64,000 nt of DNA from the NCBI GenBank assembly GCA_963776375.1, contig CAVZMF010000010.1, positions 1-64,000 on the forward strand, read 5' to 3'. Numbering within the stretch: the stretch's first letter is position 1; each line of letters opens with the position of its first letter. The notes below the pieces were generated by a model. That model was given only the letters and a program-made list of their open reading frames with translations. It was not told the DNA's origin and ran no database searches. This document shows, piece by piece, positions 40,625 through 48,942 of the stretch. Both the position numbers and the translations under genes were made by a program. Source of the DNA: PALSA-612 sp963776375 (GTDB lineage Bacteria > Actinomycetota > Thermoleophilia > Gaiellales > Gaiellaceae).

Positions 40625-41537
40625 CTAGCCGGTCGGAGCGGTCGAGCCCGAGGTCTGCGGCGACGCGAGCTGCTTCTGCAGCTTCGTGATCTGGTTCTTG
40701 ATGTCCGGCGTGAGCGGGTCGCTCGGGTATTTCTTCAGGAACTGCCTGTAGAGGCTGATCTGCAGCGGGACGTCGCCGTCCTTCCCGGCGGCGTCCGCCG
40801 CGGTGAGGAAGGCCGTCGAGTCGCCCGGCGTCAGCGCCGCCAGCCGCTCGTAGACGCCGACGTGCTGCTTGATCACCTTGCGCGAGCTGCTTCTGCAGCT
40901 GCGCGGACTCGCCCTGCTGCAGCGAGGTGATGTTCAGCTCGGTCGGAAGCAGCGAGTCCAGCGCCGTGCCCAGGACCGTGTCGGACGGGAACGCCTTGAC
41001 GTTGCCGAGCGCCGCGAGCGGCGGCGTCGGCGGCGACTGGATCTGGCCCTGGAGCTGCGCGACCCGGCCCGCGTACGCGTTGCCGAGCTCGTTGAGCGCC
41101 GTGTCGTCGCGCGGCTTCATGGTCAGGTACTTGTCGTACTGCGCGATCGACTCGTCGTAGCGGCTGTCCTTCGCCAGCAGCTGCGCGAGCTGGAGGCGGA
41201 GGGCCGGGTTCGTCGGATCCTTGTCGACCTTCTTCTGGACGCTCTCCGCCGTGGGCCCGCCCCCGCCGCCGAACAGGTGGATGTTCCCGTTCAGGAAGTC
41301 GGTGAGCGCGCTGCCGCCCGAGCCGACGCCGAGGAACACGAAGCTGCCGGCGAACACGACCGCGAGGAAGGCGAAGACCCACTTCGCGTTCCGGCGCAGG
41401 CGGCCGAAGAAGAGCTCGGTCTCGTAGTCGGGGCGTCGAGCCGGAGCGGCCTTGGCGCCGCCTACGTGCTGCGACCTGGCGGCAGGCTTAGCAGCCTGTC
41501 TCTTGCTTCCGCCCCCTTTTGCCGCAGCTCGTGCCAA
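40625..41537 (-). CDS. Membrane-anchored TPR protein (one frameshift)
   Basis: A TTG at 41537 gives 'MARAAAKGGGSKRQAAKPAA', a basic cytoplasmic segment overlapping the amidohydrolase 3' end by 76 bp. A later start is possible. One transmembrane helix ('WVFAFLAVVFAGSFVFLGV') precedes TPR units 'NPALRLQLAQLLAKDSRYDE' and 'DTALNELGNAYAGRVAQLQ', and after an extra base at about 40,874 'IKQHVGVYERLAALTPGDST'. A Pro/Thr tail ends the protein. It looks like an assembly factor for an envelope complex; the adjacent cytochromes are candidate clients. Confidence 0.65.
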
Positions 41538-42748
41538 TCGAATGCTCCTCGCTCGTAGCGTATCTCGCCGTCTACCAGGGTAGCCGTGACGCGCTCGGGA
41601 GAGCCGCCGAGCACGACGGCCGCCGCCGGGTCCTCCCAGGGCAGGAACGGCGAGCCCTCGAGCGAGACGACGACGAGGTCGGCGCGCTTGCCCGGCTCGA
41701 GCGATCCGATCTCGGTGTCGAGGCGGAGCGCGCGCGCCGAGCCGAGGGTGGCGAGCTCGAGCGCCTCCGCGGCGGTGAGCGCCTCGGGCCGCCGCTCGCG
41801 GGCACGGGCGAAGAAGAGGGCCGTCCGCAGCTCCTCGAACATGTCGAACGACGGCGCCGACGCAGGGCTGTCCGTGCCGAGGCCGACGGTTACGCCCGCG
41901 TCGAGCAGTTCCCTTAGCGGTGCGATCCCGCAGCCGAGGAGCGCGTTCGACCGCGGGCAGTGGATTGCCGCCACGCCGTGCTCGGCCAGGAGCGCGGTCT
42001 CTTCCTCGTCGACGTACACGCAATGCGCCGCGGTCAGCCGGTTGGTCAGGAATCCGCGCTCGGCGAGTTCCGCCAGCGACGTGCGAACGATCGGGTAGTC
42101 CTCCGCGAACGGTCCCGATCCCTCGTGCAGCCACTCCCGCTCGGCCTCGCTCTCCTCGAGGTGCGTTGCCATCGGCAGGCCGAGCGCCGCCGCCTCTTCC
42201 CAGAGCTCGACCGACGCCGTGTAGAGCGAGTGCGGCGAGATGCCGATCTGCACGCGCTCGGAGAGCGCGCCCTCGATCCGCTCGCGGTTGGCCCGGTAGC
42301 GCGTGTCCATCTGGATCGTCGGGCCGCCCTGGCTGAAGACCTCGATGTAGACGATCGCGCGCAGACCGAGCTCGTCGCAGGCGGTCGCCGACGCGCCGCT
42401 GAAGCTGCAGTCCCCGACGGTGGTGATCCCCGATGACAGGCACTCGGCCGCGCCTAGGCGGGCGATCGCCTCCATCTCCGGCACGCCGATGCGAGCTTTC
42501 CGTTCAACGTGGATCAGGATCCAGGGCGTGAACGCCAGTCCGTCCCCGAAGCCGGCGTAGACCGCGTACTCGAGATGCGAGTGCGCGTTGACGAAACCGG
42601 GGAGGATCGCCGCGTCGGGATAGTCGAGGCCCGGCCCGAGCTCGGCGCGCGTCCCGACGGCGGCGATGCGCCCGTCCTCGATCGCCACGGCCCCGTCGCG
42701 AATCGGCGGTGCCACGACGGGCAGCACCCAGTCCGCCGACAGGATCAA
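41462..42748 (-). CDS. Amidohydrolase (MtaD/SAH deaminase/aminofutalosine deaminase family)
   Basis: The protein has 428 residues with start ATG 42748. The metal site is complete: 'FVNAHSHLEY' (56 and 58), 'MATHLEESEAE', 'AAHCVYVDEEE' and 'GLGTDSPASAPSFDM'. The family deaminates purine nucleosides such as S-adenosylhomocysteine, methylthioadenosine or 6-amino-6-deoxyfutalosine of menaquinone synthesis. The neighbours do not decide which. The C-terminus overlaps the possible start of the TPR gene. A single ORF with no indel. Confidence 0.82.
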   Translation of the reverse strand: MILSADWVLPVVAPPIRDGAVAIEDGRIAAVGTRAELGPGLDYPDAAILPGFVNAHSHLEYAVYAGFGDGLAFTPWILIHVERKARIGVPEMEAIARLGAAECLSSGITTVGDCSFSGASATACDELGLRAIVYIEVFSQGGPTIQMDTRYRANRERIEGALSERVQIGISPHSLYTASVELWEEAAALGLPMATHLEESEAEREWLHEGSGPFAEDYPIVRTSLAELAERGFLTNRLTAAHCVYVDEEETALLAEHGVAAIHCPRSNALLGCGIAPLRELLDAGVTVGLGTDSPASAPSFDMFEELRTALFFARARERRPEALTAAEALELATLGSARALRLDTEIGSLEPGKRADLVVVSLEGSPFLPWEDPAAAVVLGGSPERVTATLVDGEIRYERGAFDWHELRQKGAEARDRLLSLPPGRST

Positions 42749-42797
42749 CGAGAGCGCGGAGTGACTGACTTCAGTCTGTCACCCGCTCCTTGGTCGA

Positions 42798-43064
42798 CTA
42801 AACGACTGTGTCGCGCTCGCGCGGGTCGAGCTGCGGCTGCGCCGCGACAGGAGGCGGTGCCGGTGGGAGCTGCGCCTGCTGCTTGGCCGCCTGCTCCTGC
42901 TCGTGCTCGGCGTCCTGCTGATCGACCCGGTTCGTGACCGAGTCCTTGAAGCCTCGGATTGCGCCGCCCATCGAGCGCCCCATCTGCGGCAGCCGCTTCG
43001 AGCCGAAGATGAGCACCAGCACGAAGACGATGATCAGGAGCTCCCAGGGATTCAGCAGCTTCAC
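42798..43064 (-). CDS. tatA: Twin-arginine translocase subunit TatA
   Basis: The protein has 88 residues with start ATG 43064. One N-terminal helix 'PWELLIIVFVLVLIFGSKRL' followed by the hinge 'GSKRLPQMGRSMGGAIRGF' and an acidic, Gln/Pro-rich tail is the TatA/B pattern. Length and 'FG' hinge fit TatA. It would export folded proteins such as Rieske or Fe-S carriers. It is divergent from the suf genes, 130 bp away; tatC is not in the window. Confidence 0.88.
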   Translation of the reverse strand: MKLLNPWELLIIVFVLVLIFGSKRLPQMGRSMGGAIRGFKDSVTNRVDQQDAEHEQEQAAKQQAQLPPAPPPVAAQPQLDPRERDTVV

Positions 43065-43194
43065 GCAGCCAAGCCTAGCACCGTGCCCCGGGTGCCGTTC
43101 CCGGCCGGCCGGGGACAGGTACGATCAGAGGGCTGGCAGGCTCGCGTTCTCCGCGTATCCTGAGGCCTGTCGAGGAAAGAGAGGACACACGGAT

Positions 43195-43983
43195 TTGGCA
43201 CTACTCGAACTGAAGAATCTGCATGTTGCGCTGGCCGAGGACGGCACCGAGATCGTCAAGGGCGTCGACCTGGCCGTGTCACCGGACGAGGTGCACGCCG
43301 TCATGGGGCCGAACGGCTCCGGCAAGTCCACCCTCGCCTACGCCCTGATGGGCCACCCCGGCTACGAGATCACCGAAGGGCAGATCTTCTTCGGCGGTGA
43401 GGACGTGACCGAGATGGGCGCCGACGCGCGCGCGGCCCGCGGCCTCTTCCTCGCCTTCCAGTATCCGCACGCCATCCCCGGCGTCACCGTCACGAGCTTC
43501 ATGCGCGCGGCCATCAACGCGCTGCGCAAGGCGCGGAACGACGGTGTCGACGATCCGGTCAAGATCCCCGAGTTCCGCAAGGACCTGATGGCGGCGATGG
43601 AGCAGCTCGAGGTCCCTCGTGAGCTCGCCTCCAGGTATCTGAACGAGGGCTTTTCCGGAGGCGAGAAGAAGCGCGTCGAGATCCTGCAGATGTCGATGCT
43701 GAAGCCGCGGATCGCCGTCCTGGACGAGACCGACTCCGGGCTCGACATCGACGCCCTCAAGATCGTCGCGAACGGCGTCAAGAAGCTCGTCGGGCCGGAC
43801 ATGGGGGCGCTCGTGATCACCCATTACCAGCGGATCCTCAACTACATCGAGCCCGACTTCGTGCACGTCTTCGTCGACGGCCAGATCGTCGAGGAGGGCG
43901 GCCCGGAGCTCGCGCACAAGCTCGAAGCCGAGGGGTACAAGGCGTTCGCGCCCGAGCTCGTCGAAACGGGAGGTGAGTCATGA
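43195..43983 (+). CDS. sufC: Fe-S assembly ATPase SufC
   Basis: The protein has 262 residues with start TTG 43195, preceded by GAGAGG. Walker A 'GPNGSGKSTLAYALMG', the SufC-specific 'LAFQYPHAIPGVTV', signature 'FSGGEKKRVEILQM' and Walker B 'IAVLDETDSGLDIDAL' are intact. It drives the SufBCD scaffold. It leads the operon without a sufR regulator. The stop overlaps sufB by ATGA. Confidence 0.95.
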   Translation: MALLELKNLHVALAEDGTEIVKGVDLAVSPDEVHAVMGPNGSGKSTLAYALMGHPGYEITEGQIFFGGEDVTEMGADARAARGLFLAFQYPHAIPGVTVTSFMRAAINALRKARNDGVDDPVKIPEFRKDLMAAMEQLEVPRELASRYLNEGFSGGEKKRVEILQMSMLKPRIAVLDETDSGLDIDALKIVANGVKKLVGPDMGALVITHYQRILNYIEPDFVHVFVDGQIVEEGGPELAHKLEAEGYKAFAPELVETGGES

Positions 43984-45398
43984 GCCAGACGGAGACCGAA
44001 GTCGTCCGAGGCATCGGCTCGGACTACGCGATCAAGTACGGCTTCCACGTTCCCGAGGACTACTTCTTCAAGTCGGGGCGCGGCCTCTCGCACGAGCTGA
44101 TCGACGCGATCTCGAGCCACAAGGACGAGCCCGACTGGATGCGGAAGTTCCGCCACCGCTCGCTCGACTACTTCCTGGCCCGGCCGCTGCCGCGCTGGGG
44201 CGGCAACGTCGCAGAGATCGACTTCGACAACATCTACTACTACATCCGGCCCACGGAGAAGCAGGCCAAGTCGTGGGAGGACCTGCCCGCGGACATCAAG
44301 GACACATGGGACAAGCTCGGCATCCCCGAGGCGGAGAAGAAGTACCTCGCGGGCGTCGGCGCCCAGTACGAGTCCGAGGTCGTCTACCACAAGCTCCGCG
44401 AGGACCTGGAGAAGCAGGGCGTGCTCTTCCTGGACATGGACTCGGGCCTCCGCGAGCACGAGGACGTCGTCAAGAAGTACTTCGGCAAGGTCATCCCGCA
44501 GAACGACAACAAGTTCGCGGCGCTGAACTCGGCCGTGTGGTCGGGCGGCTCGTTCATCTATGTGCCGCCGGGCGTGAAGATCGAGATGCCGCTCCAGGCC
44601 TACTTCCGCATCAACGCGGAGAACATGGGCCAGTTCGAGCGCACGCTGATCATCGTCGACGAGGGCGCCTACGTGCACTATGTCGAAGGCTGCACGGCTC
44701 CGATCTACTCCACCGACTCTCTCCATTCGGCGGTGGTCGAGATCATCGTCAACAAGGGCGGCCGCTGCCGGTACACGACGATCCAGAACTGGTCGACGAA
44801 CGTCTACAACCTGGTCACGAAGCGGGCGGTCGCCTACGAGGACGCAACGATGGAGTGGGTCGACGGCAACCTCGGCTCCAAGCTGACGATGAAGTACCCG
44901 GCGATCTGGCTCATGGGCGAGGGCGCCCACGGCGAGGTGCTCTCGATCGCCTTCGCCGGCAAGGGCCAACACCAGGACGCGGGCGGCAAATGTGTCCACG
45001 TCGCCCCCAACACGACCTCCGTGATCACGTCGAAGTCGATCTCCAAGGACGGCGGCCGCGCCGGCTACCGCGGGCTGCTCGAGGTCGCGAAGGGCGCGAC
45101 CCGCTCGAAGTCGAAGGTCGTCTGCGACGCGCTGATCCTCGACGAGGCCTCTCGCTCGGACACGTACCCGTACATCCGCATCGACGAGAACAACGTCGAC
45201 ATCGGCCACGAGGCGACGGTCTCGAAGATCGGCGAGGAGCAGCTCTTCTACCTCATGTCGCGCGGCCTGTCCGAGGCCGAGGCCTCTGCGATGATCGTCT
45301 CCGGCTTCGTCGAGCCGATCACGAAGGAGCTCCCGCTCGAGTACGCCGTCGAGATGAACCGGCTGATCCAGCTGCAGATGGAAGGTTCTGTGGGTTGA
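43980..45398 (+). CDS. sufB: Fe-S cluster assembly scaffold SufB
   Basis: The protein has 472 residues with start ATG 43980. It opens 'VRGIGSDYAIKYGFHVPEDY', then the right-handed beta-helix core with 'PLQAYFRINAENMGQFERTL', 'VEGCTAPIYSTDSLHSAVVE' and 'KCVHVAPNTTSVITSKSISK'. The C-terminal 'FYLMSRGLSEAEASAMIVSG' is the conserved end. SufB holds the nascent cluster with SufC and SufD. The stop overlaps by TTGA the start of the first VOC gene. Confidence 0.96.
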   Translation: MSQTETEVVRGIGSDYAIKYGFHVPEDYFFKSGRGLSHELIDAISSHKDEPDWMRKFRHRSLDYFLARPLPRWGGNVAEIDFDNIYYYIRPTEKQAKSWEDLPADIKDTWDKLGIPEAEKKYLAGVGAQYESEVVYHKLREDLEKQGVLFLDMDSGLREHEDVVKKYFGKVIPQNDNKFAALNSAVWSGGSFIYVPPGVKIEMPLQAYFRINAENMGQFERTLIIVDEGAYVHYVEGCTAPIYSTDSLHSAVVEIIVNKGGRCRYTTIQNWSTNVYNLVTKRAVAYEDATMEWVDGNLGSKLTMKYPAIWLMGEGAHGEVLSIAFAGKGQHQDAGGKCVHVAPNTTSVITSKSISKDGGRAGYRGLLEVAKGATRSKSKVVCDALILDEASRSDTYPYIRIDENNVDIGHEATVSKIGEEQLFYLMSRGLSEAEASAMIVSGFVEPITKELPLEYAVEMNRLIQLQMEGSVG

Positions 45399-45763
45399 TC
45401 GTCGAGCGGACGGACTTCATCTCCGTTCCGGTCACTGACCTCGAGCGCTCCACCCGCTTCTACGGAGAGACGCTCGGGCTACCGCAGGTCGGACACGGCA
45501 ACTGGCCGGAGTTCCAGCTGGGCGAGAACGTCAGCCTCTACCTGCTCGACCCGACGAACATCGGCCAGGAGTTCAGGGGCCCGCACACGTCCTCGATCGC
45601 GCTCCGCGTGCCCGACGTCGAGGAGGCGCGGAGGGAGCTCGAGGCGAAGGGCATCGAGTTCCGCGGCGACACCTTCGACACCGGCGTCTGCCACATGGCT
45701 TTCTTCACCGACCCGGACGGCAACGAGCTGATGCTGCACCGCCGCTACGCGCCGCACGAGTGA
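45395..45763 (+). CDS. VOC (glyoxalase/bleomycin-resistance fold) protein 1
   Basis: The protein has 122 residues with start TTG 45395 overlapping the sufB stop. It begins 'RTDFISVPVTDLERSTRFYG', the first beta-alpha-beta unit, and the second unit ends 'FTDPDGNELMLHRRYAP'. Possible metal residues are few. Translational coupling inside the suf operon suggests a role linked to Fe-S or sulfur metabolism. Its neighbour at 45,763 is a paralogue with the same 'DTGVCHM' and 'LHRRYAP' blocks. Function is unknown. Confidence 0.82.
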   Translation: MIVERTDFISVPVTDLERSTRFYGETLGLPQVGHGNWPEFQLGENVSLYLLDPTNIGQEFRGPHTSSIALRVPDVEEARRELEAKGIEFRGDTFDTGVCHMAFFTDPDGNELMLHRRYAPHE

Positions 45764-46119
45764 TGGAAGTCGAGCAGGTCGATTTCGTGTCGATTCCGAC
45801 CCGCGACGTCGTACGGGCGGTCGCGTGGTACCGCGACGTGCTCGGGCTGCCCGAGAGCCGCTACAGCGAGGGCGAGGTGGAGGCGCCGAACGTGACGCTC
45901 GGCTTCTGGAACCCCGAGGCGGACTCGGAGCCGTTCGCCCCGAACGTCGCCGGCATCGGCCTCCGCGTCGCCGACGTCGAGACCGCGTGTCGCGAGCTGC
46001 AGGCCGCGGGAGGCGAGGTCATTGGCATCCAAGACACCGGCGTCTGCCACATGGGGTTCTGCAAGGACCCGGACGGCAACACCGTGATCCTGCACAGGAG
46101 GTACGCGCCCCGTGGCTGA
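45763..46119 (+). CDS. VOC (glyoxalase fold) protein 2
   Basis: The protein has 118 residues. ATG 45763 overlaps the previous stop (TGATG). It opens 'VEQVDFVSIPTRDVVRAVAW' and ends 'CKDPDGNTVILHRRYAPRG'. The paralogous pair could form a heterodimer, since VOC proteins work as paired modules. sufD starts within its last codons (8-bp overlap), so all five genes sufC-sufB-VOC1-VOC2-sufD are coupled. Confidence 0.82.
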   Translation: MEVEQVDFVSIPTRDVVRAVAWYRDVLGLPESRYSEGEVEAPNVTLGFWNPEADSEPFAPNVAGIGLRVADVETACRELQAAGGEVIGIQDTGVCHMGFCKDPDGNTVILHRRYAPRG

Positions 46120-47314
46120 CCGCACCGCACTCCTCGAGCGCTACCGCGCACTTCCCCTCCCGGACACGTCCATGGAGGCCTGGCGCTTCACGGATCTGTC
46201 CGGCTTCGATCCTGACGCCTTCACCGTCCCGAACGGCCACCCTCTGGTCTCAGAGGCATCCTCAGAGGACCGGACCGGTCCGGAGCGGACAATGCTGGAC
46301 ATCGACGCGGCCGCCATTGCCACGGTCGGCGAGGGCGGCGTCCTCGTCGGCGAGGTGCCCGACGGCGTGACGTTCGAGCCGTTGACGGACGACGCCGAAC
46401 GGCTCGGCACGCTGATCGAGGGCGAGGACAAGTTCACCGCCCACAACGCCGCGCTCTGGAAGCACGGCCTGCTCGTCCGAGTTGCGAAGGGGGTCGAGCT
46501 CGAGAAGCCCCTGTACGTGCGCATCGCCAGTACCGCCGCCGACGCGTCGGTCTTCTGGCGTCTGCTCGTCGTCGCCGAGGAGGGCAGCCGCTTCAGCCTC
46601 GTCGAGGAGTACGTCTCCGGCTCGCCCGACCTCGCCGCCTACTCGAACGCGGCCGTCGAGCTCTTCGTCGAGCAGGGAGCCAAGCTCGAGTACGTGTCCG
46701 TCCAGAACTACTCGGCACAGACGTGGCACTTCGCGACGCACCACGCGCGCGTCGACCGCGATGCCGAGCTGGACTGGGTCGCCGGCGGCTTCGGCTCTCG
46801 CAAGGGCAAGGTGCGGATCCAGAACGACCTCGCCGGCCCGGGAGCGACCTCGCGCGTCACCGGCGCCTACTTCGCCGACGGCACCCAGCACCTCGACTAC
46901 GACACCTTCCAGGAGCACATCGCACCCCACACGACCTCCGACTTCGCCTTCAAGGGCGCGCTGCGCGACGAGGCCTCGGTCGTCTGGCGCGGGATGATTC
47001 GCGTGGAGAAGGACGCGCAGAAGACGAACGCCTACCAGGAGAACCGCAACCTGCTCCTGTCCGAGCAGGCGCACGCGGACTCGATCCCGGGCCTCGAGAT
47101 CCTGGCCAACGACGTCCGCTGCACGCACGGCGCGACGCTGTCCCAGGTCGACCGGGACCAGCTCTTCTACGCCATGGCCCGCGGCCTCAACCGCGCCGAC
47201 GCGGAGCGCCTGATCGTGCGCGGATTCTTCCAGGACATCCTCGACCGCATCGAGCTCCCGCCGGTTCGGGAAGCCCTCGCCGAGGCCCTGGAAGCACGCA
47301 TCCCGCACGCGTAG
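46112..47314 (+). CDS. sufD: Fe-S cluster assembly protein SufD
   Basis: The protein has 400 residues with start GTG 46112. The N-terminal 'MEAWRFTDLSGFDPDAF' resembles SufD openings. The beta-helix core has 'VEQGAKLEYVSVQNYS' and 'GPGATSRVTGAYFADGTQHL', and the end 'CTHGATLSQVDRDQLFYAMA' plus 'ADAERLIVRGFFQDILDR' matches the SufB/D C-terminal helix. It pairs with SufB. Around residues 45-59 it contains the short segment 'VSEASSEDRTGPER' shared with ddl at DNA level. Confidence 0.94.
   Translation: MADRTALLERYRALPLPDTSMEAWRFTDLSGFDPDAFTVPNGHPLVSEASSEDRTGPERTMLDIDAAAIATVGEGGVLVGEVPDGVTFEPLTDDAERLGTLIEGEDKFTAHNAALWKHGLLVRVAKGVELEKPLYVRIASTAADASVFWRLLVVAEEGSRFSLVEEYVSGSPDLAAYSNAAVELFVEQGAKLEYVSVQNYSAQTWHFATHHARVDRDAELDWVAGGFGSRKGKVRIQNDLAGPGATSRVTGAYFADGTQHLDYDTFQEHIAPHTTSDFAFKGALRDEASVVWRGMIRVEKDAQKTNAYQENRNLLLSEQAHADSIPGLEILANDVRCTHGATLSQVDRDQLFYAMARGLNRADAERLIVRGFFQDILDRIELPPVREALAEALEARIPHA
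46246..46290 (+). repeat. In-frame repeat element, copy 1 (inside sufD)
   Basis: The segment starts GGTCTCAGAGGCATCCTCAG (46246-46265), continues AGGACCGGACCGG and contains the palindrome CCGGACCGGTCCGG. It matches a segment in ddl (59,781-59,836, opposite strand) over about 44 bases. The ddl copy has a 12-bp extra unit. It encodes 'VSEASSEDRTGP' here. Confidence 0.6.
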
Positions 47315-47505
47315 GCTCTCCCGCAGGACATCTCGCCGGCGTCGGCCGCGGCATCTGGCCGGGGATCCTGCTCTTCGACTGGGCGTCTTAGGCGCGAGCC
47401 CTCGGTACTTTCCCGCAAGGTCGTCCGTGGAACGCCGGATGCGGGCGCCGCCGCGACGCGGGAAGCTGGTATCTCCGCTCCCTTCGTGGAGTGCTGCGAA
47501 CTGTC

Positions 47506-47531
47506 GGGAGTCGCTCCGCCGAGCGGCTCCC
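47506..47531. terminator. Hairpin between sufD and the cytochrome lipoprotein gene
   Basis: Arms GGGAGTCGCTC (47506-47516) and GAGCGGCTCCC (47521-47531) pair over 11 positions with one G-T wobble and loop CGCC. It lies 14 bp past the lipoprotein stop and about 190 bp past sufD, on the convergent boundary. The rest of 47,315-47,505 shows no gene. Confidence 0.55.
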
Positions 47532-47544
47532 GGCGGTTCGCGGT

Positions 47545-48918
47545 CTAGAGGACGGCGGCGCCGCGCAAGCAGGCGCGCTCGTAGCGTTTGGGGGTCACGG
47601 CAGCGCATGCGGCCCGCCGTCCTTGCTCATAGGTGTGCAGCGCACCGAGGATCGTCCCGATCCCCTCGTAGCACCGTGCCTGGAAGCGTGTCTCCGACTG
47701 CCGACAGAGCGCGGCCGCTTCCTTCCCGCCGGCGTAGTTGTTGCCGTAGTCGCGCGCCGCGCCGTAGATGCACTCGCCGGCCATGTCACCCGCGCGCGCG
47801 CAGATCGACAGCGTCTTCTCGGGCCGGTACACCGTGAAGCCGGAAGCGTCCCGCCCCATCGACTGGAAGCACGTGGCCACCCAGCCGCGTTCGCTCCGCC
47901 GGCACCAGTCGGCGACCTTCGTCCAGTTGTAGCCCACGACCTGGACGATCCGTTCCGTCACCTGGAGGTAGCAGTAGTACTTGTGCTTCTGCGAGACGAT
48001 CGTGCAGGGATAGATCGGGTCATGCGGCTTCACGTAGCGCGAGCTGATCATCCCGGTGTCGAGGTTCTGCATGAACACCCCGCCGGTGCACGCCACCTGG
48101 TTGAACTTGGTGGTCAGCCGGTCGCAGACCTTCAGCGAGTACGGGAGGTCGTCGCCGCTGTAGATCATCAGCCCGTGCCCGAGCCCGTGGACGCACTGGT
48201 AGAGAAGGAACGTGTTGTTCGCGACCGACGGGTTCGTGCAGAGCTTCCGCACGATCGGGACGATCTTGCTTCTCGGCAGGCCCGCGATCGAGAGCTCGAT
48301 CACGCCGTGGTAGTAGCCCGAGTTGCACGTCATCGCGCCGTGCGCCAGCGCCTCACCCGCGTTGTTGTGGTAATAGGCGAGCGCCGCATGTCCTACCGCG
48401 TGGACGATCTGGTGGCAGTCGGCGCGCACGCCCGGGATCGTCGTGCTGTCCGTCTGCACCGTGGCGAGAGTCTTCGTCGGCCCCTCGCGGAAGACGAGGT
48501 TCCCGAACGCCTGGCGGTAGCAGCCGAACCCCGACTTCTTCGCGCAGCTCGCGATCGTCGTCGAGTTCGGCTCGAAGGCCTGGATCTTGCCCGACTGCCG
48601 TGACGCGGCGGCCACGAACCCGGCCACCTGCTGGATCTGCTTGCCCGTGAGCTGCGTCGCGAACGAGGGCATGCCGTTCCCACCGACCCGCACCTGGTGC
48701 GCGACGGTGATCTCGTCAGGCTTGAGCAGGTCGAGATTGGGGCCGACCTGGCCGGTCGCCTTCACGGCGGAGAGCGTGTGGCACTGGTTGCAGCCGTGCT
48801 CCGTGAACACCTTGGCCCCGGCCGAGTCGGAGACGCTCGAGCCGCCCCCGCACGCGCTCGCCAGGAGCGGGATGCTCGTCACCACGAGCACCAGAAAGGT
48901 CCAGCGAAGCTTCGTCAC
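47545..48918 (-). CDS. Cytochrome c lipoprotein fused to a Cys-paired repeat domain
   Basis: The protein has 457 residues; GTG 48918 is chosen because it opens the signal peptide 'FLVLVVTSIPLLASACGGG' (lipobox-type Cys 23). Residues 35-105 are a class I cytochrome c: 'HGCNQCHTLSAVKATG' (heme motif 43-47) and a Met in 'GNGMPSFATQL'. From about 115 to the end runs a region with about 20 Cys. These occur as pairs: C, 7-17 residues, C-x-x-[G or small]. Examples are 'CAKKSGFGCYRQAFG', 'CDRLTTKFNQVACTGG', 'CRRSERGWVATCFQS', 'CARAGDMAGECIYG' and 'CRQSETRFQARCYEGIG'. Three His motifs occur ('HAVGH', 'YYHGV', 'HGLGH'). The pattern suggests disulfide-stapled helical hairpins outside the cell. It starts 24 bp from divergent sufS. 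No known family is recognised for the repeats. Confidence 0.8.
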   Translation of the reverse strand: MTKLRWTFLVLVVTSIPLLASACGGGSSVSDSAGAKVFTEHGCNQCHTLSAVKATGQVGPNLDLLKPDEITVAHQVRVGGNGMPSFATQLTGKQIQQVAGFVAAASRQSGKIQAFEPNSTTIASCAKKSGFGCYRQAFGNLVFREGPTKTLATVQTDSTTIPGVRADCHQIVHAVGHAALAYYHNNAGEALAHGAMTCNSGYYHGVIELSIAGLPRSKIVPIVRKLCTNPSVANNTFLLYQCVHGLGHGLMIYSGDDLPYSLKVCDRLTTKFNQVACTGGVFMQNLDTGMISSRYVKPHDPIYPCTIVSQKHKYYCYLQVTERIVQVVGYNWTKVADWCRRSERGWVATCFQSMGRDASGFTVYRPEKTLSICARAGDMAGECIYGAARDYGNNYAGGKEAAALCRQSETRFQARCYEGIGTILGALHTYEQGRRAACAAVTPKRYERACLRGAAVL

Positions 48919-48942
48919 AGGGCGCCTGGGTACGATAGCCAC

